Source of the DNA: Streptomyces xanthophaeus
GTDB taxonomy: Bacteria > Actinomycetota > Actinomycetes > Streptomycetales > Streptomycetaceae
DNA: 64,000 bases
Direction: 5' to 3'
NCBI RefSeq assembly: GCF_030440515.1
Contig: NZ_CP076543.1
Coordinates: 6,520,501-6,584,500 of the forward strand
Shown here: positions 26,387 through 37,638 of the stretch, one piece after another
How the letters are laid out: the number at the start of each line of letters is the position of its first letter
How positions within the stretch are numbered: position 1 is the stretch's first letter
Position numbers and translations under genes: made by a program
The notes under the pieces: model-generated
What the model saw: only the letters and a program-made list of their open reading frames with translations
What the model was told of the DNA's origin: nothing
Database searches by the model: none

Positions 26387-28177
26387 GTGGCAGCACCGAA
26401 GAAGGGCCGGCGGCCCACGGGGGCTCAGGGGAGGCCGGGGCGCGCCCTGGCGATCATCCTGATCGCGATGGTGGCGCTCACCGCGGGGATGTTCCTCTCC
26501 AAGCAGACGACTCCCAGGCTGGGCATCGACCTCGCCGGCGGCACGAGCATCACGCTCAAGGCCAAGAGCGAGCCCGGCAAAGAGAGCGCCATCAACGAGA
26601 CCAACATGAACACGGCGGTCGGCATCATCGACCGCCGCGTCAACGGTCTCGGCGTGTCCGAGGCAGAGGTCCAGACCCAGGGCCGCGACCACATCATCGT
26701 GAACATCCCCAAGGGGACGAACGAGCAGCAGGCGCGCGAGCAGGTCGGTACCACCGCCCAGCTGTACTTCCGCCCGGTCATCGCCTTCGCGGACGGCTCC
26801 CCGGCCGCTCCCGAGGGCACCGCGAGCCCGAGCCCCTCCGCGAGCGGCTCCGGGGCTCCCAAGGCCGGAGACGGCAAGACCAGCCCCTCCGCCACCCCGT
26901 CGTCCAGCGCCACTTCCCAGGGCCGCGCGCTCAGTGAGGCCCTCAAGGCCCCGGCCGCGCCCACTCCCTCGCCCTCGGCGAGCGAGTCGAAGAAGGCAGA
27001 CGACACCAAGGCTCCGTCGCCGTCCGCCTCCGCCTCCACGCCGGCGACCGGCGACGAGGCCGCCGCCGCGGCCCTCCAGGCCAAGTTCGCGGCGCTGGAC
27101 TGCAACGACCCGGCGCAGCGCGCAGCCGCCGGCCAGGGCGCCAAGCCCGAGGAGCCGATGATCGCCTGCGGTCAGCGCGGCGACGCCTGGGGCAAGTGGG
27201 TGCTCGGCCCGGCCCAGGTCAACGGCCAGGACGTGAAGGAAGCCAAGGGAGTCATCGACCCCCAGCGCGGCCAGTGGATCGTCACCATGCAGTTCACCGA
27301 CAAGGGCGCCGACAAGTTCGCCAAGATCACCGGTGAGCTGGCCACCAAGCAGATGCCGCAGAACCAGTTCGCGATCGTGCTCGACGGCAAGGTCATCTCC
27401 GACCCGTCCGTGAGCCAGGCGCTGACCGGCGGCAACGCCGAGATCTCGGGCGGCTTCACCCAGCAGTCCGCGCAGGACCTGGGCAACATGCTCTCGTACG
27501 GCGCCCTGCCGCTCTCCTTCAGCGAGGACAGCGTCACCACCGTCACCGCCGCGCTCGGCGGAGAGCAGCTGAAGGCCGGCCTGATCGCCGGCGCCATCGG
27601 CCTGCTCCTCGTGGTGATCTACCTGCTGGTGTACTACCGGGGCCTGGCGTTCATCGCCATCGTCAGCCTCCTGGTCTCCGCGATCCTGACCTACACGATC
27701 ATGTCGCTGCTCGGAAAGGGCATCGGCTTCGCGCTGAACCTGCCGGCCGTCTGCGGCGCGATCGTGGCGATCGGCATCACGGCGGACTCCTTCATCGTGT
27801 ACTTCGAGCGCATCCGGGACGAGATCCGCGAGGGCCGCACCCTGCGTCCGGCCGTCGAGCGCGCCTGGCCGCGTGCCCGTCGCACGATCCTGGTCTCCGA
27901 CTTCGTGTCGTTCCTGGCCGCGGCCGTGTTGTTCATCGTCACGGTGGGCAAGGTCCAGGGCTTCGCCTTCACACTGGGTCTTACGACCCTGCTCGACGTG
28001 GTCGTGGTGTTCCTCTTCACCAAGCCCGTCATGACACTGGTGGCGCGTACGAAGTTCTTCGCCAGCGGTCATCCGTGGTCCGGGCTGGACCCGAAGCGGC
28101 TGGGCGCCAAGCCTCCGCTGCGCCGGTCCCGCCGTACCGGTTCCGCCCCCGCCCCCGTCGACGCAAAGGAGGCGTGA
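26387..28177 (+). CDS. secD: Protein translocase subunit SecD
   Basis: Encodes 596 residues. The first membrane helix is at about 22-42, then the conserved GIDLAGGTSITLKAKSEPG block, a large extracytoplasmic region, and five further helices from about residue 400 with the LPAVCGAIVAIGITADSFIVYFERI-type motif needed for proton-driven export. Residues about 134-226 form a Ser/Pro/Ala/Lys-rich low-complexity insert in the extracytoplasmic domain. SecD with SecF pulls emerging proteins across the membrane using the proton gradient. The GTG start follows GGGAGA. secF begins three bases after the stop. Confidence 0.96.
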   Translation: MAAPKKGRRPTGAQGRPGRALAIILIAMVALTAGMFLSKQTTPRLGIDLAGGTSITLKAKSEPGKESAINETNMNTAVGIIDRRVNGLGVSEAEVQTQGRDHIIVNIPKGTNEQQAREQVGTTAQLYFRPVIAFADGSPAAPEGTASPSPSASGSGAPKAGDGKTSPSATPSSSATSQGRALSEALKAPAAPTPSPSASESKKADDTKAPSPSASASTPATGDEAAAAALQAKFAALDCNDPAQRAAAGQGAKPEEPMIACGQRGDAWGKWVLGPAQVNGQDVKEAKGVIDPQRGQWIVTMQFTDKGADKFAKITGELATKQMPQNQFAIVLDGKVISDPSVSQALTGGNAEISGGFTQQSAQDLGNMLSYGALPLSFSEDSVTTVTAALGGEQLKAGLIAGAIGLLLVVIYLLVYYRGLAFIAIVSLLVSAILTYTIMSLLGKGIGFALNLPAVCGAIVAIGITADSFIVYFERIRDEIREGRTLRPAVERAWPRARRTILVSDFVSFLAAAVLFIVTVGKVQGFAFTLGLTTLLDVVVVFLFTKPVMTLVARTKFFASGHPWSGLDPKRLGAKPPLRRSRRTGSAPAPVDAKEA

Positions 28178-28180
28178 GAG

Positions 28181-29236
28181 ATGTCGAAGCTGGGAGATCT
28201 CGGCGCCAGGCTGTACCGCGGTGAGGTCGGCTACGACTTCGTCGGCAAGCGCTTTCTCTGGTACGGCGTTTCCATCCTGATCACCATCACGGCGATCGTC
28301 GCCCTGGCCGTCCAGGGCCTCAACATGGGCATCGAGTTCAAGGGCGGTGCCGTCTTCACCACCCCGAAGTCGACCGTCTCCGTGGCCAAGGCGACGGAAG
28401 CCGCGGAGAAGGCCTCGGGCCACGACGCGATCGTCCAGGAGCTCGGCACCGGCGGCCTGCGGATCCAGATCTCGGGTCTGGACACCGCAGCCGCGACCGA
28501 CGTCAAGAAGGTCCTCGCCGCCGACCTCAAGGTCAGCGAGGCCGACGTCAACGCCGACCTGGTCGGCCCCAGCTGGGGCGAGCAGATCGCGAACAAGGCC
28601 TGGACCGGTCTCGGCGTGTTCATGGTCCTCGTGGTGATCTACCTGGCCATCGCCTTCGAGTGGCGGATGGCGGTCGCGGCGCTGATCGCGCTGATCCACG
28701 ACCTCACCATCACCGTCGGCGTGTACGCGCTCGTCGGCTTCGAGGTCACGCCGGGCACGGTCATCGGTCTGCTGACGATCCTCGGTTACTCCCTCTACGA
28801 CACCGTCGTCGTCTTCGACGGTCTCAAGGAGGGCTCGAAGGACATCACCAAGCAGACCCGCTGGACGTACAGCGAGGTCGCCAACCGCAGCATCAACGGC
28901 ACCCTGGTCCGCTCGATCAACACCACGGTCGTGGCGCTCCTCCCGGTCGCCGCGCTGCTGTTCATCGGCGGTGGCTTCCTGGGCGCCGGCATGCTGAACG
29001 ACATCTCGCTGTCGCTGTTCGTCGGCCTCGCGGCCGGTGCGTACTCCTCGATCTTCATCGCGACCCCGCTGGTCGTGGACCTCAAGGAGCGCGAGCCGGC
29101 GATGAAGGCGCTCAAGAAGCGGGTGCTCGCCAAGCGGGCGGCCGCGGTGGCCAAGGGCGAGTCCCCGGACGAGGCCTACGAGGCCGAGGACGAGCCGCAG
29201 GTCGTGGCGCAGGGCCGGCCGGGGCGACGGCGTTGA
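28181..29236 (+). CDS. secF: Protein translocase subunit SecF
   Basis: Encodes 351 residues. A first helix (about 25-45) is followed by the short conserved GIEFKGGAVF motif, a periplasmic-type domain, and five C-terminal helices including the motif around GLLTILGYSLYDTVVVFD. It forms the SecDF export motor with SecD. AAAGGAGG provides a strong ribosome site inside the end of secD. The C-terminus is charged and ends GQGRPGRRR-like. The stop overlaps the TTG start of apt. Confidence 0.96.
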   Translation: MSKLGDLGARLYRGEVGYDFVGKRFLWYGVSILITITAIVALAVQGLNMGIEFKGGAVFTTPKSTVSVAKATEAAEKASGHDAIVQELGTGGLRIQISGLDTAAATDVKKVLAADLKVSEADVNADLVGPSWGEQIANKAWTGLGVFMVLVVIYLAIAFEWRMAVAALIALIHDLTITVGVYALVGFEVTPGTVIGLLTILGYSLYDTVVVFDGLKEGSKDITKQTRWTYSEVANRSINGTLVRSINTTVVALLPVAALLFIGGGFLGAGMLNDISLSLFVGLAAGAYSSIFIATPLVVDLKEREPAMKALKKRVLAKRAAAVAKGESPDEAYEAEDEPQVVAQGRPGRRR

Positions 29237-29787
29237 CCGCGCCGCTGTCCGAGGACGCCCTGGGCCTGCTCCTCAGCCGGATCAAGGACGTGCCGGACTA
29301 CCCGAAGCCGGGCGTGATGTTCAAGGACATCACCCCGCTGCTGGCGGACCCCAAGGCGTTCGCCGCGCTGACGGACGCGCTGGTGGAGCTGGCCGGGCGG
29401 TACGGCGCGACGAAGATCGTCGGCCTGGAGGCGCGCGGGTTCATCCTCGCGGCTCCGGTCGCCGTGCAGGCCGGGATCGGCTTCGTGCCGGTGCGCAAGG
29501 CCGGAAAGCTGCCGGGCGCGACGCTCGCGCAGTCGTACGAGCTGGAGTACGGCACCGCGGAGATCGAGGTCCACGCCGAGGACCTGTCGGCCGGTGACCG
29601 GGTCATGGTCATCGACGACGTGCTGGCCACCGGCGGTACCGCCGAGGCCTCGCTCTCGCTGATCCGGCGGGCCGGCGCGGAGGTCGCCGGCGTGGCGGTC
29701 CTGATGGAGCTGTCGTTCCTCCCGGGCCGGGCCAAGCTGGCCCCTGCCCTGGACGGGGCTCCGCTGGACGCGCTGATCGTGGTCTGA
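29233..29787 (+). CDS. apt: Adenine phosphoribosyltransferase
   Basis: Encodes 184 residues. The PRPP-binding motif is VMVIDDVLATGGTAEA, and the early block PDYPKPGVMFKDITPLL is typical of bacterial Apt. It converts adenine and PRPP to AMP for purine salvage. The start is a TTG at 29233 whose last bases overlap the TGA of secF (TTGA), so translation depends on ribosomes finishing secF. The next gene is the (p)ppGpp enzyme relA, a frequent pairing in actinobacteria. Confidence 0.94.
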   Translation: MTAPLSEDALGLLLSRIKDVPDYPKPGVMFKDITPLLADPKAFAALTDALVELAGRYGATKIVGLEARGFILAAPVAVQAGIGFVPVRKAGKLPGATLAQSYELEYGTAEIEVHAEDLSAGDRVMVIDDVLATGGTAEASLSLIRRAGAEVAGVAVLMELSFLPGRAKLAPALDGAPLDALIVV

Positions 29788-29802
29788 CCTCTTTGCCTGC
29801 CG

Positions 29803-29840
29803 AGCGGCGGGTATCCGGGACATCCCGGGTGCCCGCCGCT
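29803..29840. terminator. Hairpin terminator after apt
   Basis: An 18-bp stem (AGCGGCGGGTATCCGGGA with its partner TCCCGGGTGCCCGCCGCT, two G-U pairs) with a two-base apex, followed by TTCGTTTC. Confidence 0.8.
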
Positions 29841-29937
29841 TTCGTTTCCGGGCGCGGGCCGGTCGCCGGCGGCCGGCCCCCCGGACCCGGAGCCGCACAT
29901 GGGACGGGCTCGCGGAACGAGGGGGCCGAACCCTCGC

Positions 29938-29943
29938 TACCAT
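29938..29943 (+). promoter_or_regulatory. Candidate -10 box for relA
   Basis: TACCAT, about 75 bases upstream of the relA TTG and downstream of the apt terminator. No clear -35 element is visible. Confidence 0.4.
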
Positions 29944-30018
29944 GGGTTGTCCGGACCGGACACGGGCACCGGATCCACCCCCGGACTCCGTCCGGGGGGA
30001 CCCCCGTGAGGAGCGCTC

Positions 30019-32448
<2,430 letters not shown>

Positions 32449-32454
32449 CACGTA

Positions 32455-32492
32455 CGAGGGCCCCGGTACGGAGATCCGTACCGGGGCCCTCG
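32455..32492. terminator. Bidirectional terminator between relA and DUF349 gene
   Basis: A perfect 18-bp stem, CGAGGGCCCCGGTACGGA and its complement, with only GA between the arms. It sits 7 bases after relA and 26 bases before the stop of the convergent gene. Confidence 0.85.
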
Positions 32493-32517
32493 CAGGTTCA
32501 CGGGCTGCCGCGAAAGA

Positions 32518-33747
32518 TCAGCCGCCGAACTCCTCCAGGCCCTTCAGCGCCTGGTCCAGCAGGGCCTGGCGGCCCTCCAGCTCGCGCGAGAGCTTGTCGG
32601 CCTTGGTGTTGTTGCCCGCCGCGCGCGCCGCGTCGATCTGCTCACGCAGCTTGTCGACGGCCGCCTGGAGCTGGCCCGTCAGACCGGCCGCACGGGCCCG
32701 CGCCTCCGGGTTCGTACGGCGCCACTCGCCCTCCTCGGCCTCCTGGATCGCCCGCTCGACCGCGTGCATACGGCCCTCGACCTTCGGCCGGGCGTCCCGC
32801 GGCACGTGGCCGATGGCCTCCCAGCGCTCGTTGAGGGAGCGGAACGCGGCACGGGCCGCCTTCAGGTCCGTCACGGGTACGAGCTTCTCGGCCTCGTCGG
32901 CCAGCTCCTCCTTGAGCTTCAGGTTCTCGATCTGCTCGGCGTCACGCTCCGCGAAGACCTCGCTGCGGGCCGCGAAGAACACGTCCTGCGCACCGCGGAA
33001 ACGGTTCCACAGGTCGTCCTCGGACTCGCGCTGCGCCCGGCCCGCCGCCTTCCAGTCGGCCATCAGCTCGCGGTAGCGGGCAGCCGTCGGACCCCAGTCG
33101 GTCGACTTCGACAGCGACTCGGCCTCCGCGACCAGCTTCTCCTTGACCTTGCGGGCATCCTCGCGCTGCGCGTCCAGCGAGGCGAAGTGCGCCTTGCGGC
33201 GCTTGGAGAAGGCGGAACGCGCGTGGGAGAACCGGTGCCACAGCTCGTCGTCCGACTTGCGGTCCAGACGCGGCAGCCCCTTCCAGATGTCCACCAGGGC
33301 GCGCAGCCGCTCACCGGCACTGCGCCACTGGTCGCTCTGGGCCAGCTGCTCGGCCTCGACGACCAGCGCGTCCTTGGCCGCACGGGCCTCGTCCGTCTGC
33401 TTGGCCTTCGCCACCTTGCGCTCTTCGCGCCGGGACTCCACGGTCGTGACCAGCTTGTCCAGCCGCACGCGCAGGGCGTCCAGGTCACCCACGGCATGGT
33501 GCTCGTCGACCTGCGTCCGCAGGTGGTCGATCGCCGTCTGGGCGTCCTTGGCGGACAGATCAGTGGTCCGCACCCGCTTTTCGAGGAGACCGATCTCGAC
33601 CACCAGGCCCTCGTACTTGCGCTCGAAATAGGCCAGGGCCTCCTCAGGGGTGCCGGCCTGCCACGATCCGACGACCTGCTCGCCCTCGGAAGTACGCACG
33701 TACACGGTGCCCGTCTCGTCGACTCGGCCCCACGGGTCGCTGCTCAC
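32518..33747 (-). CDS. DUF349 coiled-coil protein
   Basis: Encodes 409 residues. After a short beta-rich head that begins MSSDPWGRVDETGTVYVRTS, the rest is almost wholly helical with three or more DUF349 repeats, each marked by a W-K/E-G or D-W-K-A-A-G turn and a D-x-L-W-x-R-F motif (DELWHRFSHAR, DDLWNRFRGAQ). It probably forms long antiparallel helical hairpins. DUF349 proteins are conserved in actinobacteria and proteobacteria with no settled function. The GTG start at 33747 follows GGAGGAGGCG. The gene appears monocistronic. Confidence 0.9.
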   Translation of the reverse strand: MSSDPWGRVDETGTVYVRTSEGEQVVGSWQAGTPEEALAYFERKYEGLVVEIGLLEKRVRTTDLSAKDAQTAIDHLRTQVDEHHAVGDLDALRVRLDKLVTTVESRREERKVAKAKQTDEARAAKDALVVEAEQLAQSDQWRSAGERLRALVDIWKGLPRLDRKSDDELWHRFSHARSAFSKRRKAHFASLDAQREDARKVKEKLVAEAESLSKSTDWGPTAARYRELMADWKAAGRAQRESEDDLWNRFRGAQDVFFAARSEVFAERDAEQIENLKLKEELADEAEKLVPVTDLKAARAAFRSLNERWEAIGHVPRDARPKVEGRMHAVERAIQEAEEGEWRRTNPEARARAAGLTGQLQAAVDKLREQIDAARAAGNNTKADKLSRELEGRQALLDQALKGLEEFGG

Positions 33748-33938
33748 AGCGCCTCCTCCACCTGATGCCTTGCGAGGGGTTCACCCCCTGGGCATCGTCC
33801 ACAGTTTCCTGGGGCGGGCAGCGCCCGCCCTGCACAACGCCAACATAGGCGACCGCCGGGCCGGCTGTCCGCATCCCGCACGACGGAATATCGGCGTACG
33901 GGCGGCGGGCCGGCCGGGCCCGGGGTCGGCACATCACG

Positions 33939-34730
33939 TCAGTTCTGCGTGACCGTGCCCTTCTGGATCTTCACCTCGGTCTTGGGCGCGCCGTCCTGGC
34001 CGCCGTCGACCGTACCGGCCTTCGCGATCTCCTCCAGGACCTTCAGGCCGGCCGCGTCGATCTTGCCGAACGGCGTGTACGTCGGCGCCAGCGGGCTGTC
34101 CTTGTAGACCAGGAAGAACTGGCTGCCGCCCGAGCCGGGCTGGCCCGTGTTGGCCATCGCCACCGTGCCAGCCGGGTAGACGACCTGACCCTGCGCGTTC
34201 GCCTTGCCCAGCGAGTCCAGGTTCTCGTCCGGGATGTTGTAGCCCGGGCCGCCGCGGCCGGTGCCCTCGGGGTCGCCGCACTGGAGCACGAAGATCCCGC
34301 CGGCCGTCAGCCGGTGGCACTTGGTGTTGTCGAAGTAGCCCTTGTCGGCGAGCGACTTGAAGGAGTTCACGGTCTGCGGGGTCTTCGCCGCGTCCATCGT
34401 GAAGTTGATGTCACCCGCGCTGGTCTTCAGCGCGAAGGTGTACTTCGCCTTCTGGTCGATCGCCATCTCCGGCGAGGGGGACTGCTTGGGCGCGGGCTCG
34501 CTCGCCGAGGCCGACGGGCTCGCGGACGGGTCCGCGGCCTGGTCCTTCTTGTCCTTGTCGAAGACACCGCCCACGATCAGACCCACCAGCGTCGCGATCA
34601 CCACGGCCACGGCCGCGCCGATCACGGCCGCGCGCTGCCGCGACTTCTTCCGGGCCTCGGCCCGGCGCTTCTGCTGGCGCTCGTACTTCTCCTTGGCGAG
34701 CTGTCGCCGTCGCTGATCGCTCGTGACCAC
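33939..34730 (-). CDS. Membrane-anchored cyclophilin-type peptidyl-prolyl isomerase
   Basis: Encodes 263 residues from a GTG at 34730, 8 bases after AAGGAG. The first 30 residues are very basic (QRRRQLAKEKYERQQKRR), then one membrane helix at about 34-55 (AVIGAAVAVVIATLVGLIVGG), a Ser/Pro/Glu linker (about 60-90), and a cyclophilin domain with FTMDAAKTPQTVNSFKSLA, GYFDNTKCHRL and GSGGSQFFLVYKD. The catalytic domain should face outward and assist folding of exported proteins. The Arg/Phe of the usual F-H-R-V motif reads C-H-R-L here. It is transcribed divergently from the hydrolase-hisS pair. Confidence 0.92.
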   Translation of the reverse strand: MVTSDQRRRQLAKEKYERQQKRRAEARKKSRQRAAVIGAAVAVVIATLVGLIVGGVFDKDKKDQAADPSASPSASASEPAPKQSPSPEMAIDQKAKYTFALKTSAGDINFTMDAAKTPQTVNSFKSLADKGYFDNTKCHRLTAGGIFVLQCGDPEGTGRGGPGYNIPDENLDSLGKANAQGQVVYPAGTVAMANTGQPGSGGSQFFLVYKDSPLAPTYTPFGKIDAAGLKVLEEIAKAGTVDGGQDGAPKTEVKIQKGTVTQN

Positions 34731-34883
34731 CGGGTCGTCTCCTTGTACGTGTCTGGTACTGCTGTCCGGGCTGGGATAGGCCGTACCGTATATGGGTTCG
34801 CTGTGTAATGAGCGGCGCCGGTAGGCTCTGAGCAGCAGGATTCCTGTCTGCAGCCTCCCGCCGGACGACGATTGAGGACGAAC

Positions 34884-35594
34884 GTGCTGATTGCCGGGTT
34901 CCCCGCAGGCGCTTGGGGCACCAACTGCTACGTGGTCGCCCCCGCCGCCGGTGAGGAGTGCGTCATCATCGACCCGGGCCATCAGGCCGCCCGGGGTGTC
35001 GAGGAGACGCTGAAGAAGCATCGGCTCAAGCCCGTCGCGGTCGTGCTGACCCATGGCCACATCGATCATGTGGCCTCGGTGGTCCCGGTGTGCGGAGCAC
35101 ACGACGTACCGGCGTGGATCCACCCCGAGGACCGCTACATGATGAGCGACCCGGAGAAGTCCCTCGGCCGCTCCATCGGGATGCCCCTCATGGGCGAGCT
35201 GACCGTGGGGGAGCCGGACGACGTCCGCGAGCTGGCCGACGGCGCCACCCTGAAATTGGCCGGAATGGAATTCTCCGTGGCGCACGCGCCGGGGCATACC
35301 AAGGGGTCGGTGACCTTCCGGATGCCCGAGCTGGCCGACATCCCGCCGGTCTTCTTCTCGGGTGACCTGCTCTTCGCCGGCTCCATCGGACGCACCGACC
35401 TGCCCGGCGGCTCCCACACCGAGATGCTCGCCTCGCTGGGCCGCGTGTGCCTGCCGCTCGACGACTCGACCGTGGTGCTGTCCGGCCACGGTCCCCAGAC
35501 CACCATCGGCCGCGAGCGCGCGACCAACCCGTACCTTCGGGAAGTCGCCGCCGGGCTCGGAGACGGCGCCGCCGCTCCACGACGAGGAATGTGA
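34884..35594 (+). CDS. Metallo-beta-lactamase-fold hydrolase (glyoxalase II-like)
   Basis: Encodes 236 residues from a GTG at 34884, five bases after GAGGA. The zinc-binding motif is THGHIDH, followed by the later ligands in [20 protein letters not shown] and [11 protein letters not shown]. This set fits the short glyoxalase II-like branch. The substrate is unknown; the link with hisS is common in actinobacteria but unexplained. The stop is 10 bases upstream of the hisS start, so the two are an operon. Confidence 0.9.
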   Translation: MLIAGFPAGAWGTNCYVVAPAAGEECVIIDPGHQAARGVEETLKKHRLKPVAVVLTHGHIDHVASVVPVCGAHDVPAWIHPEDRYMMSDPEKSLGRSIGMPLMGELTVGEPDDVRELADGATLKLAGMEFSVAHAPGHTKGSVTFRMPELADIPPVFFSGDLLFAGSIGRTDLPGGSHTEMLASLGRVCLPLDDSTVVLSGHGPQTTIGRERATNPYLREVAAGLGDGAAAPRRGM

Positions 35595-35604
35595 CGAAAG
35601 CTTC

Positions 35605-36858
35605 GTGGCTACTTTCCAGGCCCCCAAGGGCACGTACGACCTGATCCCGCCGGTATCCGTGAAGTACCTGGCGGTGCGCGAGGCCATCGCGGCGCCCCTG
35701 CGCAACTCCGGCTACGGCTACATCGAGACCCCTGGCTTCGAGGACGTGGGCCTCTTCGCCCGCGGCGTCGGCGAGTCCACCGACATCGTCTCCAAGGAGA
35801 TGTACGCCTTCGAGACCAAGGGCGGCGACCAGCTCGCCCTGCGCCCCGAGGGCACGGCCTCCGTGCTGCGCGCGGCGCTGGAGGCCAGCCTGCACAAGAA
35901 GGGCAACCTGCCGGTCAAGCTCTGGTACTCCGGCTCCTACTACCGCTACGAGAAGCCGCAGGCGGGCCGCTACCGCCACTTCTCCCAGGTCGGCGCCGAG
36001 GCGATCGGCGCCGAGGACCCGGCCCTGGACGCCGAGCTGATCATCCTGGCCGACCAGGCGTACCGCTCGCTGGGCCTGCGCAACTTCCGGATCCTGCTGA
36101 ACTCCCTGGGCGACAAGGAGTGCCGCCCCGTGTACCGGGAGGCGCTGCAGTCCTTCCTGCGGGGCCTCGACCTCGACGCGGAGACCATGCGCCGCGCCGA
36201 GATCAACCCGCTGCGCGTCCTCGACGACAAGCGGGCCGACGTACAGAAGCAGCTCGTCGGCGCCCCGGTGCTGCGCGACTACCTGTGCGACGCATGCAAG
36301 GCGTACCACGAGCAGGTCCGGGTCCTGGTGACCGCGGCCGGCGTCGCCTTCGAGGACGACGACAAGCTGGTGCGCGGCCTGGACTACTACACCCGCACCA
36401 CCTTCGAGTTCGTCCACGACGGCCTGGGCATCGCGGTCGGCGGCGGCGGCCGCTACGACGGCCTGTCCGAGATGATCGGCGGACCGGCGCTGCCGTCGGT
36501 GGGCTGGGCGCTCGGCGTGGACCGCACGGTCCTCGCGCTGGAGAAGGAGGGCGTCGAGCTCGACATCCCGGCGTCGACCTCGGTGTTCGCGGTGGCGCTG
36601 GGCGAGGCCAAGGCGACCGTGTTCGGCCTCGTGACGCAGCTGCGCAAGGCGGGCGTCGCGGCCGACATGTCCTACGGCGGCAAGGGCCTCAAGGGCGCCA
36701 TGAAGGACGCGAACCGCAGCGGTGCCCGCTTCGCGGTCGTGGTGGGCGAGCGGGACCTCGCCGAGGGCGTCGTCCAGCTGAAGGACATGGAATCCGGCGA
36801 GCAGACGGCCGTGCCCGTCGACGAGCTGGTCGACACGGTCCGGGCCCGCCTCGCCTGA
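35605..36858 (+). CDS. hisS: Histidyl-tRNA synthetase
   Basis: Encodes 417 residues. Class II motifs are visible: motif 2 in [20 protein letters not shown] and the histidine-specific [15 protein letters not shown] and GGGGRYDGL, ending with a C-terminal anticodon-binding domain ([20 protein letters not shown]). It charges tRNA-His. The GTG at 35605 gives [13 protein letters not shown], the usual N-terminus, though the ribosome site (ACGAAAG) is weak, so coupling to the upstream hydrolase is likely. Confidence 0.96.
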   Translation: MATFQAPKGTYDLIPPVSVKYLAVREAIAAPLRNSGYGYIETPGFEDVGLFARGVGESTDIVSKEMYAFETKGGDQLALRPEGTASVLRAALEASLHKKGNLPVKLWYSGSYYRYEKPQAGRYRHFSQVGAEAIGAEDPALDAELIILADQAYRSLGLRNFRILLNSLGDKECRPVYREALQSFLRGLDLDAETMRRAEINPLRVLDDKRADVQKQLVGAPVLRDYLCDACKAYHEQVRVLVTAAGVAFEDDDKLVRGLDYYTRTTFEFVHDGLGIAVGGGGRYDGLSEMIGGPALPSVGWALGVDRTVLALEKEGVELDIPASTSVFAVALGEAKATVFGLVTQLRKAGVAADMSYGGKGLKGAMKDANRSGARFAVVVGERDLAEGVVQLKDMESGEQTAVPVDELVDTVRARLA

Positions 36859-36881
36859 CGGCAGCGGTACGGGAGCACACA

Positions 36882-36915
36882 GGACGGGGCCGGGGATCTT
36901 TCCCCGGCCCCGTCC
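36882..36915. terminator. Hairpin terminator after hisS
   Basis: A perfect 15-bp stem, GGACGGGGCCGGGGA and its complement, with a TCTT loop. Confidence 0.88.
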
Positions 36916-36979
36916 GTTCACAGGCTCGTACGGCACAATGGCCCGTGCTTGATCACCTGGCAGATGTGGAGCGGGCGGT

Positions 36980-37597
36980 ATGACGACACGAAGCGCGGAC
37001 GCGGACACCGCCCGGGGCAGGACCGTCGGGGGAAGCCGGGCCCTGGCCCTGCTGCTGGTGATCACCGGAGCGGCGGGCCTGCTCGCCGCGTGGGTGATCA
37101 CGATCGACAAGTTCAAGCTGCTGGAGGACCCGACCTTCAAGCCCGCCTGCAGCCTCAACCCGATCGTCTCCTGCGGCAACATCATGACGAGCGACCAGGC
37201 GTCGGCGTTCGGCTTCCCGAACCCGATGCTCGGACTCGTCGCCTACGGGATCGTGATCTGCGTCGGCATGAGCATGCTGGCCGGGGCCTCGTTCCGCCCC
37301 TGGTACTGGCTGACCTTCAACGCCGGCACCCTCTTCGGCGTCGCCTTCTGCACCTGGCTCATGTACCAGTCGCTGTACAACATCAACTCGCTCTGCCTGT
37401 GGTGCTGCCTGGCCTGGGTCGCCACGATCTTCATGTTCTGGTACGTCACCGCGCACAACGTCCGCGAGGGGCTGCTGCCCGCCCCGGGCTGGCTCAAGTC
37501 CTTCCTCGACGAGTTCACCTGGGTCCTGCCCGTCCTGCACGTCGGGATCATCGGGATGCTGATCCTGACCCGCTGGTGGGACTTCTGGACCTCCTGA
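36980..37597 (+). CDS. Vitamin K epoxide reductase (VKOR) family protein
   Basis: Encodes 205 residues with about five membrane helices. The active-site CxxC is in NSLCLWCCLAWV, and the loop cysteine pair is in CSLNPIVSCGNIM. Bacterial VKOR reoxidises a DsbA-like partner and passes electrons to menaquinone, so it supports disulfide formation outside the membrane. No DsbA-like domain is fused and none is encoded nearby. The ATG at 36980 has GGAGCGG upstream. Confidence 0.92.
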   Translation: MTTRSADADTARGRTVGGSRALALLLVITGAAGLLAAWVITIDKFKLLEDPTFKPACSLNPIVSCGNIMTSDQASAFGFPNPMLGLVAYGIVICVGMSMLAGASFRPWYWLTFNAGTLFGVAFCTWLMYQSLYNINSLCLWCCLAWVATIFMFWYVTAHNVREGLLPAPGWLKSFLDEFTWVLPVLHVGIIGMLILTRWWDFWTS

Positions 37598-37626
37598 GCG
37601 CGGGCGGCCCTGTCGGTGGGCTCGCA

Positions 37627-37632
37627 TAGGCT
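37627..37632 (+). promoter_or_regulatory. -10 box of leaderless rarA
   Basis: TAGGCT ends 6 bases before the GTG at 37639, and no ribosome site is present. Confidence 0.5.
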
Positions 37633-37638
37633 TCCTGT

